Assembly: GCA_964352735.1 (NCBI GenBank)
Contig: CAYGTC010000004.1
Location: 62,001-126,000, forward strand
Origin: NORP309 sp964352735
Lineage (GTDB): Bacteria > Pseudomonadota > Gammaproteobacteria > Xanthomonadales > Marinicellaceae
Direction: 5' to 3'
DNA length: 64,000 bases
In this document: positions 45,867 through 54,537 of the stretch, piece after piece
Layout of the letters: each line of letters opens with the position of its first letter
Position numbering within the stretch: position 1 is the first letter of the stretch
Position numbers and translations under genes: made by a program
Notes under the pieces: generated by a model
Told to the model about the DNA's origin: nothing
The model's database searches: none
The model's input: only the letters and a program-made list of their open reading frames with translations

Positions 45867-48450
45867 TTTTACGTTTTTTCTTCATAATTCTTGCCTTGGC
45901 TCTTGCCTCATCTCTTCTTTTTTTAAGGGTTTCTTGGTCTTTTTTCTGTTGTTGTTTTTCTGCTATTGCCAATTGTTTAATGCGTTCGTCTGTATCACAA
46001 GCAAAACCGGTCATGGCATCAATGTTTTGTTGGCTATCCCAAGCATAAATCCTGCCTTGTGTACATTCATCAAAATTGACATCAACAGGGATATCAAATT
46101 TTGGTTTTTTCACATCTACGGTAAATTTTTTCAATACTTGATTACTGCGATCAATAAACTCAATATTGGCTTTGCCATTGAATTGTTGTGCTTCAATATC
46201 AAAAGCTATGCGCTGTTCAGAAACTTTTGTCGCTATTTTCCTTGTTGGTAATGCCAAGCGCAATGCAGGGTCCCCCAATAAATTATACATTTCTAAAGCA
46301 ACTCTGCCTTTATGAAATCTTTTTGCTTGTAAAATGGATTGACCCAGACTTTTTTCCGGATTTTCATAAATGTTATTGAAAACGGCTTTTGAAAAAGACT
46401 GGCTGGGCGAATTTCTCCACGATGCAGCCAATACAGCAATAGCACCCTTGTCTTTGGCCCTGAAAAATTTCTCACCAATTGAGTCAGCCACAGGGTGGTC
46501 ATATGGTGCAGAGTAACAAGACATGCTCATTACAAAAGGCAAATTGTCTTTGTTATTGAGTAAGTCAATGTGATCTAAAGTGAACAAATCTCTGTTCTTT
46601 TTAACATCTGGAGGGCCAATTCTCCAAATACTGTTGCCTCCATGGCCTATAAAATGTACGATCAAATCACCTTCATTGATTTCTTCTGTTAAAGTTTCCT
46701 GTACTTTTAAGTTGTCACCGTCCATTTCTTTAGGAAATACATTTTGTGCGACGCTGCCAAACTGACCTATGGTTTTACTGATGCGTTGGCTGAAGTTTTG
46801 ATAACTCTTATTGGCGTTGGTAATCCACAATACACGGCTTTTCCATGGCCCAACTTTACTGTTTGATTGATAATGCAGGGTTTTTTCTACCATGGCGTTT
46901 GCCTCCTCAGTGGTTGCTGCTGTGAAGCGACCAATGGCAATATCAGGTATGTAGTCTTCGCCTTTTCTATTTTTTTCAGGCACAATTGAGACAAACCAAT
47001 TATCACTTGCTGAATGACCTTGAGAGGAATGGTATTGGCCTGTGGGAATAAAATCTCTGTTTTGTAGTTCTAAATCATACTTGAAATGATTTTGTTGAGT
47101 GAAGTTTCGATTCAGCGGTGCTCTTCTATTGGCCCAGCTGGAATATTTGTCCAGGTATTTTTCATTGTTTCTCCAGTCCCAACTTGAGTCTCCAACCAGT
47201 AAGACATGGCTTAAACGTCCATTGCCGGCTTGATAGGTATCTGAAATAAAATCTTTTATGGCAGATAATTCTCTGATTCCATAGGTGTACTTTTGATAAA
47301 TATTGTTGACATCGATCACATCAACATTCATTCCTTTCTCTTGATAAAAATCTGCAAGTGGTTGTATTGAATCTAGAAATAATGGATGAGATATGATCAG
47401 GTAATCGGTTTTTTTCTGTTTGATATCAATGGTGTTTATTGGTTGTATTATGGGCTTTTGAAGGGTTTCATAATTACCAATGTATACAGGATGATTCGGG
47501 CCTAAAGCTACGTTATCAAAGGCATATTGATTTTGCATACTGGCGTATGCAAATTGATTGTCTTTAAGGGGCAATTGACATTCTTGTTTAGAAAACAGAC
47601 CATCACTTGCAGTGGCTTTCTCAGGAGGGATATTGAACTGTAAATCGATATAATCCAACATGACCACATCAAGAATTCTTTTTTTATTTTCTTTTCTTTT
47701 GGGGACCAAGAAAAGAATGTGATTGTCTTTGGCTTTAATCAAGGCAGCAGGCAGTGTAATGGCAGTACTTTTGTGTTGGGTTTTACCTTGCCAGTTCAGA
47801 GTATCGACCAATTGCCCATTAAAAAAGATTTGTACCTCATGATGTGGCAACTCTTTGGCATGCTTATCTGTACTGATACCCCTAAAAGCGACAGTAACAT
47901 AGGCGTCCGATTGTACTCTGGCTTGGCTAAAATCTAAAGGTACGCTGAATCCCTCTTTGTTGATTTGTGAGATTTTTTTCCAGTACCACAGTTCGGGTGT
48001 TTCCTTATATTGTTGGGTGTTGACTCGTATTAAGAGATTGTTTTCTTCTAGATGGTGAGTGGTGGAAAGATATTCACACGATGGTAGTTTTGATATTTGA
48101 CTGGGTTTCATCTGCCATTTTTTATAAGCAGATGATTTTTTACCGATACTTAATTCATAGCCATTGTAGTCGTCTAATGGGTGTTGGTAGAAGTGTTGTC
48201 CTGTTAACCTTTCAGAAAAAAAGATAAGATTGTCATTTTGTTTAAAGACTTTTTTGCCTGAATCAATAAAGAAAGGTCTTTCACCCTTTTCATTGTTAAA
48301 ATGGATATCACCTATTTTAGTTTGTGCTTTAAACAGTATATCGCTATGTTCGATCGAATAAAAGCCAGTTTTTTCGGTTCTAATAGAAATGTTTTTACCA
48401 TGAGTAAGACATGAAGATAGTAAAAAAAATACCAGTATAATGTAATGCAT
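45856..48450 (-). CDS. C25 (gingipain-like) cysteine peptidase, exported
   Basis: 864 residues. The signal sequence has a possible lipobox LSSC (Cys14). Residues about 30-340 form a beta-rich prodomain-like region. A C25-type catalytic domain covers about 345-720: YLIISHPLFLDSIQPLADFY, HVLLVGDSSWDWRN, the catalytic His603 in VHFIGHGGNSIW and Cys645 in SMSCYSAPYDHP, then AIAVLAASWRNSPSQ. A beta-sandwich-like domain and a Lys/Arg-rich tail (KKRRDEARAKARIMKKKRK) end the protein. C25 peptidases include gingipains and PorU, the sortase of the Bacteroidetes type IX system. No type IX gene is visible here. The gene leads the operon with the thioesterase and folate genes, only about 1.7 kb from cluster copy B. 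Confidence 0.88.
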   Translation of the reverse strand: MHYIILVFFLLSSCLTHGKNISIRTEKTGFYSIEHSDILFKAQTKIGDIHFNNEKGERPFFIDSGKKVFKQNDNLIFFSERLTGQHFYQHPLDDYNGYELSIGKKSSAYKKWQMKPSQISKLPSCEYLSTTHHLEENNLLIRVNTQQYKETPELWYWKKISQINKEGFSVPLDFSQARVQSDAYVTVAFRGISTDKHAKELPHHEVQIFFNGQLVDTLNWQGKTQHKSTAITLPAALIKAKDNHILFLVPKRKENKKRILDVVMLDYIDLQFNIPPEKATASDGLFSKQECQLPLKDNQFAYASMQNQYAFDNVALGPNHPVYIGNYETLQKPIIQPINTIDIKQKKTDYLIISHPLFLDSIQPLADFYQEKGMNVDVIDVNNIYQKYTYGIRELSAIKDFISDTYQAGNGRLSHVLLVGDSSWDWRNNEKYLDKYSSWANRRAPLNRNFTQQNHFKYDLELQNRDFIPTGQYHSSQGHSASDNWFVSIVPEKNRKGEDYIPDIAIGRFTAATTEEANAMVEKTLHYQSNSKVGPWKSRVLWITNANKSYQNFSQRISKTIGQFGSVAQNVFPKEMDGDNLKVQETLTEEINEGDLIVHFIGHGGNSIWRIGPPDVKKNRDLFTLDHIDLLNNKDNLPFVMSMSCYSAPYDHPVADSIGEKFFRAKDKGAIAVLAASWRNSPSQSFSKAVFNNIYENPEKSLGQSILQAKRFHKGRVALEMYNLLGDPALRLALPTRKIATKVSEQRIAFDIEAQQFNGKANIEFIDRSNQVLKKFTVDVKKPKFDIPVDVNFDECTQGRIYAWDSQQNIDAMTGFACDTDERIKQLAIAEKQQQKKDQETLKKRRDEARAKARIMKKKRKNAQ

Positions 48451-48773
48451 AAAATATGATCTTTAAGAGGAATGATATTGAAGAGATTATAGCAAATTTG
48501 ATAGACAGAGACCTCAGCATAAGGATGATAACAAATAAAAAATGATTAAATTCTCCAACTTTTTGTTACTGATCTGACCTATAGTTGGTTATTAAATACG
48601 ATTTGCGTTTCAACTTGATTGATTTGATGTGTATCATCCATGATAATTTTTCTCTATTTTTATTTTGTCAAAAATTATAGATAAGGTCCTCTAAAAGAAA
48701 CTGTTGAATCAGTGATCAATTTATTTTTTAAGGGTTATGTCAAACAATAAATGGTTTTTATTGTCATTAAACA
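48451..48773. other. Non-coding stretch upstream of the C25 peptidase gene
   Basis: About 320 AT-rich bases that should hold the minus-strand promoter of the C25 operon. The only structure noted is an 8-bp hairpin, ACAATAAA/TTTATTGT, at 48744-48764, just beyond the stop of the small minus-strand frame at 48774. No other gene was seen. Confidence 0.4.
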
Positions 48774-49040
48774 TTATCTCAAGGTATAAGGAATGAGTAA
48801 CTTAAACAAGCCGAAGTAATTTTTGCGGGTTGATTTGGTTTTCTTGATTTTTTTGATTTTACTGATTGATTGGGTTTTGGTATTACACGCATGTATTTCT
48901 TTTGTGGCGTTTGATTTGTTGGGGGCGGCTATTTCACAATTGTGTGAATCTGCTGCGCTCAGATCAGCTGCTGAAATGGTAACCATAATAAGCAAGATAA
49001 ATTTTAGTAAGTTTGAGCAATTTCCAACCATGTCACACAT
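48774..49040 (-). CDS. Possible small secreted basic protein
   Basis: 88 residues (or 85 from the second Met). A hydrophobic stretch (FILLIMVTISAADLSA) looks like a signal peptide. A short mature part follows with two Cys (NCEIAA and ACNTK) and a Lys-rich run (SKIKKIKKTKSTRK). There is no ribosome-binding site and I recognise no family. It fills an otherwise empty 659-base gap, and a small hairpin lies just beyond its stop. It may be chance. Confidence 0.35.
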   Translation of the reverse strand: MCDMVGNCSNLLKFILLIMVTISAADLSAADSHNCEIAAPNKSNATKEIHACNTKTQSISKIKKIKKTKSTRKNYFGLFKLLIPYTLR

Positions 49041-49109
49041 TTTCGGATCATTTTTAACATTTTACAATAGTTCACAGCAAAATTAATAAGATTTGGCGTC
49101 AATTACCCC

Positions 49110-50741
49110 TTAATCCGTGCATTTGATGTTGTTGTACTGGTTTGTCGTAAGTGAATTGATATCAATTGACTTTTGCTGAGAATGCTGTTCAATCAGCAAT
49201 GAAGTGAGTTGTTCAGTGTCTTTTAAATAGATGATAATTCTTGGATCGTTTGCTGATGCGTAACTGCCATCGGTATGAACATAACGGTAAAATTTTTGTT
49301 CATTATTGATGGTGAATGTAATTTTACTACCCATTACAGTTCTTTGACTGCAGGTAATGTTTAAGCCAATCCAGTTTTTAGCATTCAACTGATTATTTAA
49401 GAATGTAGGTTTTTGATTGTTATTACTGACGATGATATCCTTGTCGCCATCATTGTCTAAATCAACAAATGCTAAGCCGCGACCAACGCCTTTAATGGGT
49501 GAATCGGCAACCAGTTCAATGTTTTCAAATGTGCCATTGCGATTTAAATACAACAAAGGTCTTTCGCTGAATTGTTCGATTAAGTTATCATCAGTTTGAT
49601 AAGGTTTGGCTTGAATTCGACCATTGGTGACAAACAAATCAAGCCAATTGTCACCATCAAGGTCATATAATCCAGTACCAAAACCGGTTAATGGTCGATT
49701 GTTGGATCCTAAACCTGTGTTGTTAGTGACATCTGAAAACCATGTGTGTTCATTTTTATACAGTGTATTGCTCTCTCCATCAATATGAGTCAGAAATAAA
49801 TCTGGTAATCCATTGTTATCATAATCACCTATGGCTATGCCCATGCTGGCTTCACTTAAACCAGCTAAATTGGCAGCGACACCTTTCAATTGCCCTTGTT
49901 CTATAAAAGTACCATCAGGCATTTGGCTGAATAAAAAATTTTCCTCACCATCATTGGCTACGTAGATGTCTGTTAAATTGTCTTGATTAAAATCAGCCGC
50001 CACTACGCCCAGTGCTGGTGCTGCTTTAATTGAAATAATATTTTCGTCAGCCTTTGAAAAAGATTGGCCTTTGTTATTAATTAATAAAATATCTTTTTGA
50101 AATGAATAGGCAGAAGGTTTGCAATATGAACGTCGGCCATCGCTGTTTTTGCAAATGATTTCTTTTTCCGTCTCTACTTGGACATACGTTGATAGCCATA
50201 AGTCTAACCATTGGTCATTATTGGCATTGAAAAATGTTGCGCTGGTGTAAAATTCATCGCTAATGAATTGACCCATATCTATGGGTTCAAATATACCTTG
50301 CTTATTAATCATGACATGCAGTGTTTGATGACCATAAGCCAATAAGTCGCTCCAACCATCGTTGTTGATATCTGCCACAGCAGCGCCCATGATGTTGTTT
50401 AGTCCTGAAAGGCCTACTGATGAGCTGATGTCTGAATAGTGTAGGCCATTTTTTTGATACAACACACTGGATGGGTGGCTGTGGTTTTTGTCATGATCAA
50501 ATTGAGCAAAAAACAGTTCAAACAGGCCATCGTTATTGATATCAATAACGGCAATCCCAGATCCCAGTGTTTCATGAATTTTAAACGCTTTTGTATATTG
50601 TTGTTTGTGTTCGAAAATTTCGTTTTGTATTTTTGGTTCAAACACATAAAACAGACTTTGTGGTTGCTTTGGGGCGTCAGATGGGTGCTCTTGACAACCG
50701 CTTATCAGGGCAAATATGAGGAAAAAATGTATAAATTTCAT
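49110..50741 (-). CDS. FG-GAP/ASPIC-UnbV (CRTAC1-like) lipoprotein, outlying copy
   Basis: 543 residues, lipobox ISGC. Propeller loops are more degenerate than in the clusters but clear: DINNDGLFELFF, DINNDGWSDLLA, DFNQDNLTDIYV, DYDNNGLPDLF, DLDGDNWLDLF and DLDNDGDKDIIV. The cysteine motif ICKNSDGRRSYCKPSAY is present, and the ASPIC/UnbV end contains YVHTDGSYASANDPRIIIYL. It resembles the lipoprotein at 27640 most. Its start overlaps the end of the upstream TPR gene by 4 bases. No PPIase, sulfatase or TPVEL-tail gene accompanies this pair. Confidence 0.88.
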   Translation of the reverse strand: MKFIHFFLIFALISGCQEHPSDAPKQPQSLFYVFEPKIQNEIFEHKQQYTKAFKIHETLGSGIAVIDINNDGLFELFFAQFDHDKNHSHPSSVLYQKNGLHYSDISSSVGLSGLNNIMGAAVADINNDGWSDLLAYGHQTLHVMINKQGIFEPIDMGQFISDEFYTSATFFNANNDQWLDLWLSTYVQVETEKEIICKNSDGRRSYCKPSAYSFQKDILLINNKGQSFSKADENIISIKAAPALGVVAADFNQDNLTDIYVANDGEENFLFSQMPDGTFIEQGQLKGVAANLAGLSEASMGIAIGDYDNNGLPDLFLTHIDGESNTLYKNEHTWFSDVTNNTGLGSNNRPLTGFGTGLYDLDGDNWLDLFVTNGRIQAKPYQTDDNLIEQFSERPLLYLNRNGTFENIELVADSPIKGVGRGLAFVDLDNDGDKDIIVSNNNQKPTFLNNQLNAKNWIGLNITCSQRTVMGSKITFTINNEQKFYRYVHTDGSYASANDPRIIIYLKDTEQLTSLLIEQHSQQKSIDINSLTTNQYNNIKCTD

Positions 50742-51823
50742 GGGTTCTGGCTGTTTTTCATAAGCAAATTACGTGCATTTTTGTATGTTTTGTTTGCTGG
50801 TTGCATAGTCAGGAGGGTGTCAATGGCTTTTTGTGCAACGGCTTTATCATGTGTTTTGTTAAATTCATACATGAGTTCGTAAGACTTGATGTGTTTCGGG
50901 TCTTTTTGTAAAGATAATTTTAGCGCTTCATTAGCTTGGTTGAGTTGGCCTGATTTGTAGCGGATAATTGCTAAATTGGTCAACATTTTGGGGGTTGTTA
51001 CATTTAAAAAAATGAGTTTTTCTGTTGCTTCTACAACTGTAGTAAGATTGTTATTGATCAGGGCATCGTCAAGGATTTGTTTGTAATATCGACCTGGATT
51101 GCCGTTTTTAAACATTCTATTGGGAAAATCCTGGTTGTTTGATAAGGGTGCTTGACCAATGTGTGATGCGGCATTTTGAGCCTCTTTGATAAGCTTACAT
51201 TCACGGTATGCATTGGTCAGTGGAACATAAACACTCGAGGCGAGAGGTTGGTCATTGATGACCTGTAAAAATAATGGAATGGCGTTTTGGCAATCCTTGT
51301 TTTGTAAGTAAGCCATGGCCAGATAATAGATCGACAAAGTGTTATTAAATACAATATTCTTATTTGGTAAAGTATTAATCGAGATGATTGCTTCAGCTTG
51401 ACCTATTTCTAATAAAATTTTGAATTTTAAGTGCCAGATAGCGTCATTGATGAGGTTGCTGGTGATACCATCTAGTGTTTGCAAGGCTTTTTGTGGTTGG
51501 GCGTTTTCATAATAAGCTGAAGCCATTAAAAAGTTCATGTATTGGCTTTTTTTGATGGTTAGTTTTTCAAATAAAGCGATTGCAAAAGCCGAGTGGTCAT
51601 GTGTGATCAAAATTTCTAACAAGTGTTTTTGTTGTGAATAGTTAAGTTTCTCAACAGATCTTTCTCGTGCTAAATTCAATAAATCTTGAGAATCTTTATC
51701 CCATATTTTGGTATTAATTTTATCCAGTGAATAGAGGTTGATGCCTTTTTCAGTGTGGTATGACTGTTGCTCGCAGCTGTTTAAGATCAGCAGCATGATG
51801 ATCAAGCAGATGGTACTTTGCAT
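50738..51823 (-). CDS. TPR-repeat lipoprotein, outlying copy
   Basis: 361 residues. The lipoprotein signal ends in LNSC (Cys17). The mature part is helical with TPR-like units such as AMAYLQNKDCQNAIPLFLQV and LAIRYKSGQLNQANEALKL in the second half. An internal stretch ACQ-like in other ASPIC partners is not seen. It is coupled to the FG-GAP gene by a 4-base overlap and is divergent from the histidine kinase gene, with 84 bases between. A scaffold role beside its FG-GAP partner is inferred from the repeated pairing in this window. Confidence 0.8.
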   Translation of the reverse strand: MQSTICLIIMLLILNSCEQQSYHTEKGINLYSLDKINTKIWDKDSQDLLNLARERSVEKLNYSQQKHLLEILITHDHSAFAIALFEKLTIKKSQYMNFLMASAYYENAQPQKALQTLDGITSNLINDAIWHLKFKILLEIGQAEAIISINTLPNKNIVFNNTLSIYYLAMAYLQNKDCQNAIPLFLQVINDQPLASSVYVPLTNAYRECKLIKEAQNAASHIGQAPLSNNQDFPNRMFKNGNPGRYYKQILDDALINNNLTTVVEATEKLIFLNVTTPKMLTNLAIIRYKSGQLNQANEALKLSLQKDPKHIKSYELMYEFNKTHDKAVAQKAIDTLLTMQPANKTYKNARNLLMKNSQNP

Positions 51824-51907
51824 GGGGAAAATTAAAAACCTTAGTTATACCTTAAAATAAGCATTATAATACAATAATCTGTATTACATCGTAGAAATCA
51901 ATCTCCT

Positions 51908-52939
51908 ATGACTAAAAAACGACAACTGGAAAAAGCATGGCTGACTGACTTTTGTGGCAGTTTGCATGTATTTGTGTCCATTATTATGATACAAATTGTG
52001 GTGCTGATCTATGCTTTAAGTTTTTTGTCTTTTGATTTGGAGTTTTTTCGTAAGCTGTCGATTCTTACATTGTTGGCGCAATTGAGTGGATTAACCTTAT
52101 TGATTGTATTATGTAAGTTACGTCATCTGTTAAATCAGCTTGAGGTCATTAAAGGCATGATATTGGTGGTGTCCTTAGTGATCATTATTACCTCGTTTAT
52201 TGCGCAAGTCATCGGTTATTTGGATATACAATTGGCATTTGATTTGCTAAAAAATCAACAAAATATCAATCTTTTAAATGTAAAACTATCTGTTGCTGCC
52301 GTGTTGATTTGTTTGGCTTTAATACGTTATTTTTATATTCAAGATCAATGGAACCATCAAGTTAGAAAGCTTTCTGATGCACAATTACATGCCTTACAAG
52401 CCAGAATTAAACCGCATTTCTTATTCAATACTTTAAATTCAATTGCATCATTGATCAGTTTTGATACTGACCGTGCTGAACAGGCCATTGTTGATTTTTC
52501 TAGTTTAATGAGGAGAGCTTTTACCCACCAAGATAGAATGATCTCTGTTGCCCAGGAATTAGAGTGGGTCAAACAATATTTGGCCATAGAAAAATTGCGC
52601 TTGGGAGAACGGTTGGATTTTTGCATCACATGTGATGATCAGTTGTACCAGAAGAAAATTCCTGTTTTATGTTTACAACCCTTGGTTGAAAATGCTATTT
52701 TGCATGGGATTCAACCGCTAGAGGATGGTGGATTGATTGATGTGAAATTATCTCTTGACGATGACATTCTCATCATTAATATCAATAATCCTTATATTGA
52801 CAATGCATTGGGCCCGATAAATGGTGTCGCATTGAACAATATTCGAGAGCGTTTATTCTTGGAATATGGGGAGAAAGCTTCAATGCAAATCAGTAAAAAT
52901 GACGGTTTTTTTGAAATAACACTTAAAATACCAAAATGA
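51908..52939 (+). CDS. LytS/AlgZ-type sensor histidine kinase
   Basis: 343 residues. Four membrane helices (about 18-150) are followed by a His_kinase domain of the LytS/YehU/AlgZ class. The phosphorylated His lies in ALQARIKPHFLFNTLNSIASL near residue 173. An ATPase part has LCLQPLVENAILHGIQP (N box) and GVALNNIRERLFLEYG. The LytTR response regulator gene follows with a 4-base overlap, so they form a two-component system. In Pseudomonas the AlgZ-AlgR pair controls alginate, pili and virulence, and hemC-hemD follow it as they do here. The signal it senses cannot be told from sequence. Confidence 0.92.
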   Translation: MTKKRQLEKAWLTDFCGSLHVFVSIIMIQIVVLIYALSFLSFDLEFFRKLSILTLLAQLSGLTLLIVLCKLRHLLNQLEVIKGMILVVSLVIIITSFIAQVIGYLDIQLAFDLLKNQQNINLLNVKLSVAAVLICLALIRYFYIQDQWNHQVRKLSDAQLHALQARIKPHFLFNTLNSIASLISFDTDRAEQAIVDFSSLMRRAFTHQDRMISVAQELEWVKQYLAIEKLRLGERLDFCITCDDQLYQKKIPVLCLQPLVENAILHGIQPLEDGGLIDVKLSLDDDILIININNPYIDNALGPINGVALNNIRERLFLEYGEKASMQISKNDGFFEITLKIPK

Positions 52940-53613
52940 AATGTTTAATTGTTGATGATGAGCCTTTGGCTTTGATGCGTTTAGAGAAAATGTTACGCGA
53001 TCTTGGTGTACATGACATTAAAACAGCATCTAATGGTAAAAAAGCTTTAGACGCCGTTAAATCTTGGTATCCTCATGTGGTTTTTTTAGACATTGAAATG
53101 CCCGTGATGAAGGGTACTGAAGCGGCTGAAAATATTAAAAAAACTGTGCCTTCTGCGAACATCATATTTTGTACTGCCTATGATCACTATGCAATTAAAG
53201 CCTTTGACTTATCTGTCAGTGACTATTTATTAAAGCCGGTCACTCGAGAACGCCTATCTCAAGCTTTGAAGAAAGTATCAAAAAACGGGTTAGAAGAAAC
53301 TTTTACTTTCCAGCAAGGCACAGATATCCTATCATTGTCTATGGATGAAATCTATTGTTTTACATCTGAAGAAAAAGTCACTTTTATGCATTGTCAATTG
53401 GGGACAGTGGTCATTGATGAATCATTATTGACATTGGAAAAAAGGTTTGCTAAAAACTTATTCAGGGTCCATAGAAACACTTTGATTAATTTGTCACAAT
53501 TGTGTGGTCTGCATAGAGAGGGAAGCCAAGCTTTTGTAAAGCTTATCAATACTGATTATCAACCACAGATCAGTCGAAGAAACATCACTAAAGTCAAACA
53601 ATTACTCAAATAA
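52936..53613 (+). CDS. LytTR-family response regulator, AlgR-like
   Basis: 225 residues. Receiver domain at 1-120: acidic pair in CLIVDDEPLA, phosphoacceptor Asp in VVFLDIEMPVMKG (about Asp53), Thr in FCTAYDHYA and Lys in YLLKPV. LytTR DNA-binding domain at about 125-225: SEEKVTFMHC, LTLEKRFAKNLFRVHRNTLI and the final PQISRRNITKVKQLL. It overlaps the kinase gene by 4 bases, and hemC begins on the base after its stop codon, a fusion of regulator and haem genes known from Pseudomonas algR-hemC. It would bind direct-repeat LytTR sites; none was searched for. Confidence 0.93.
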   Translation: MKCLIVDDEPLALMRLEKMLRDLGVHDIKTASNGKKALDAVKSWYPHVVFLDIEMPVMKGTEAAENIKKTVPSANIIFCTAYDHYAIKAFDLSVSDYLLKPVTRERLSQALKKVSKNGLEETFTFQQGTDILSLSMDEIYCFTSEEKVTFMHCQLGTVVIDESLLTLEKRFAKNLFRVHRNTLINLSQLCGLHREGSQAFVKLINTDYQPQISRRNITKVKQLLK

Positions 53614-54537
53614 ATGAATCATAAAACCATTACCATTGCTACCAGAGAGTCTCCACTTGCCATGTGGCAAGCACATTATGCAGCGCGTTTAATAGAACAA
53701 CAATTTCCAAATGTAAAGACAAAATTGTTGCCTATGACCACCAAAGGAGATCAGATATTAGATGTGACCTTGAATAAAATTGGAGGAAAAGGCCTGTTTT
53801 TAAAAGAGTTAGAACAAGCCATGTTGGCCAATGAAGCTGATATCGCCGTGCATTCAATGAAAGATGTGCCTGCGGACTTACCATCTGAATTTGCCATTTG
53901 TGCAATTTTTGAACGTCATGATGCCAGTGATGCATTTGTTTCAAACCATTTCAAAAAGTTGAGGGATTTGCCCATTGGTTCAAAAGTGGGTACTTCCAGT
54001 TTGCGCCGTCAATCACAATTGTTAGCACAACGTCCTGATTTAGAAGTAATACCATTGCGAGGCAATGTACAGACACGACTGAGAAAATTGGATGATGGAG
54101 ATTACGATGCTATCATTTTGGCAACAGCTGGCTTGGAAAGATTGAATTTAAATGACAGAATCAGCAGTAAGCTCACTCCAGAAGATGGCTGGTTACCTGC
54201 GGTAGGTCAAGGAGCTGTTGGTGTTGAGTGTTTGTCAGACAGAAAAGATTTGATTGAACTCTTTTCAGCATTGAATGATGAAATTTCGGCCAAGTGTGTT
54301 GGTGCAGAAAGGGCCATGAATAAGGTTTTAGATGGTGGGTGCTCGGTGGCTATAGGCGCTTATGCTGAGGTTAAAGGTGATGATATTGATATGCAAGCGA
54401 TTGTTTGTTCACCAGATGGTTCTCAAGTGATACGACAAAGTGGGTGCTCAAATGATGCTCATGCTTTGGGTATTGAAGTGGCTGAATTACTTTTATCACA
54501 GGGTGCAAGAGCTGTCTTAGCTTTGGCAAATGAATAA
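53614..54537 (+). CDS. hemC: Porphobilinogen deaminase (hydroxymethylbilane synthase)
   Basis: 307 residues, normal HemC length. It joins four porphobilinogens into hydroxymethylbilane in haem and sirohaem synthesis. Motifs: ATRESPLAMWQA at the N terminus, TKGDQILDVTLNKIGGKGLF, the AVHSMKDVPADLP region with the catalytic Asp nearby, GTSSLRRQSQLL, LRGNVQTRL, and the dipyrromethane-cofactor Cys in VLDGGCSVAIGAYAE (about residue 244). The start directly follows the regulator stop codon. The end overlaps hemD by 8 bases. Confidence 0.97.
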   Translation: MNHKTITIATRESPLAMWQAHYAARLIEQQFPNVKTKLLPMTTKGDQILDVTLNKIGGKGLFLKELEQAMLANEADIAVHSMKDVPADLPSEFAICAIFERHDASDAFVSNHFKKLRDLPIGSKVGTSSLRRQSQLLAQRPDLEVIPLRGNVQTRLRKLDDGDYDAIILATAGLERLNLNDRISSKLTPEDGWLPAVGQGAVGVECLSDRKDLIELFSALNDEISAKCVGAERAMNKVLDGGCSVAIGAYAEVKGDDIDMQAIVCSPDGSQVIRQSGCSNDAHALGIEVAELLLSQGARAVLALANE

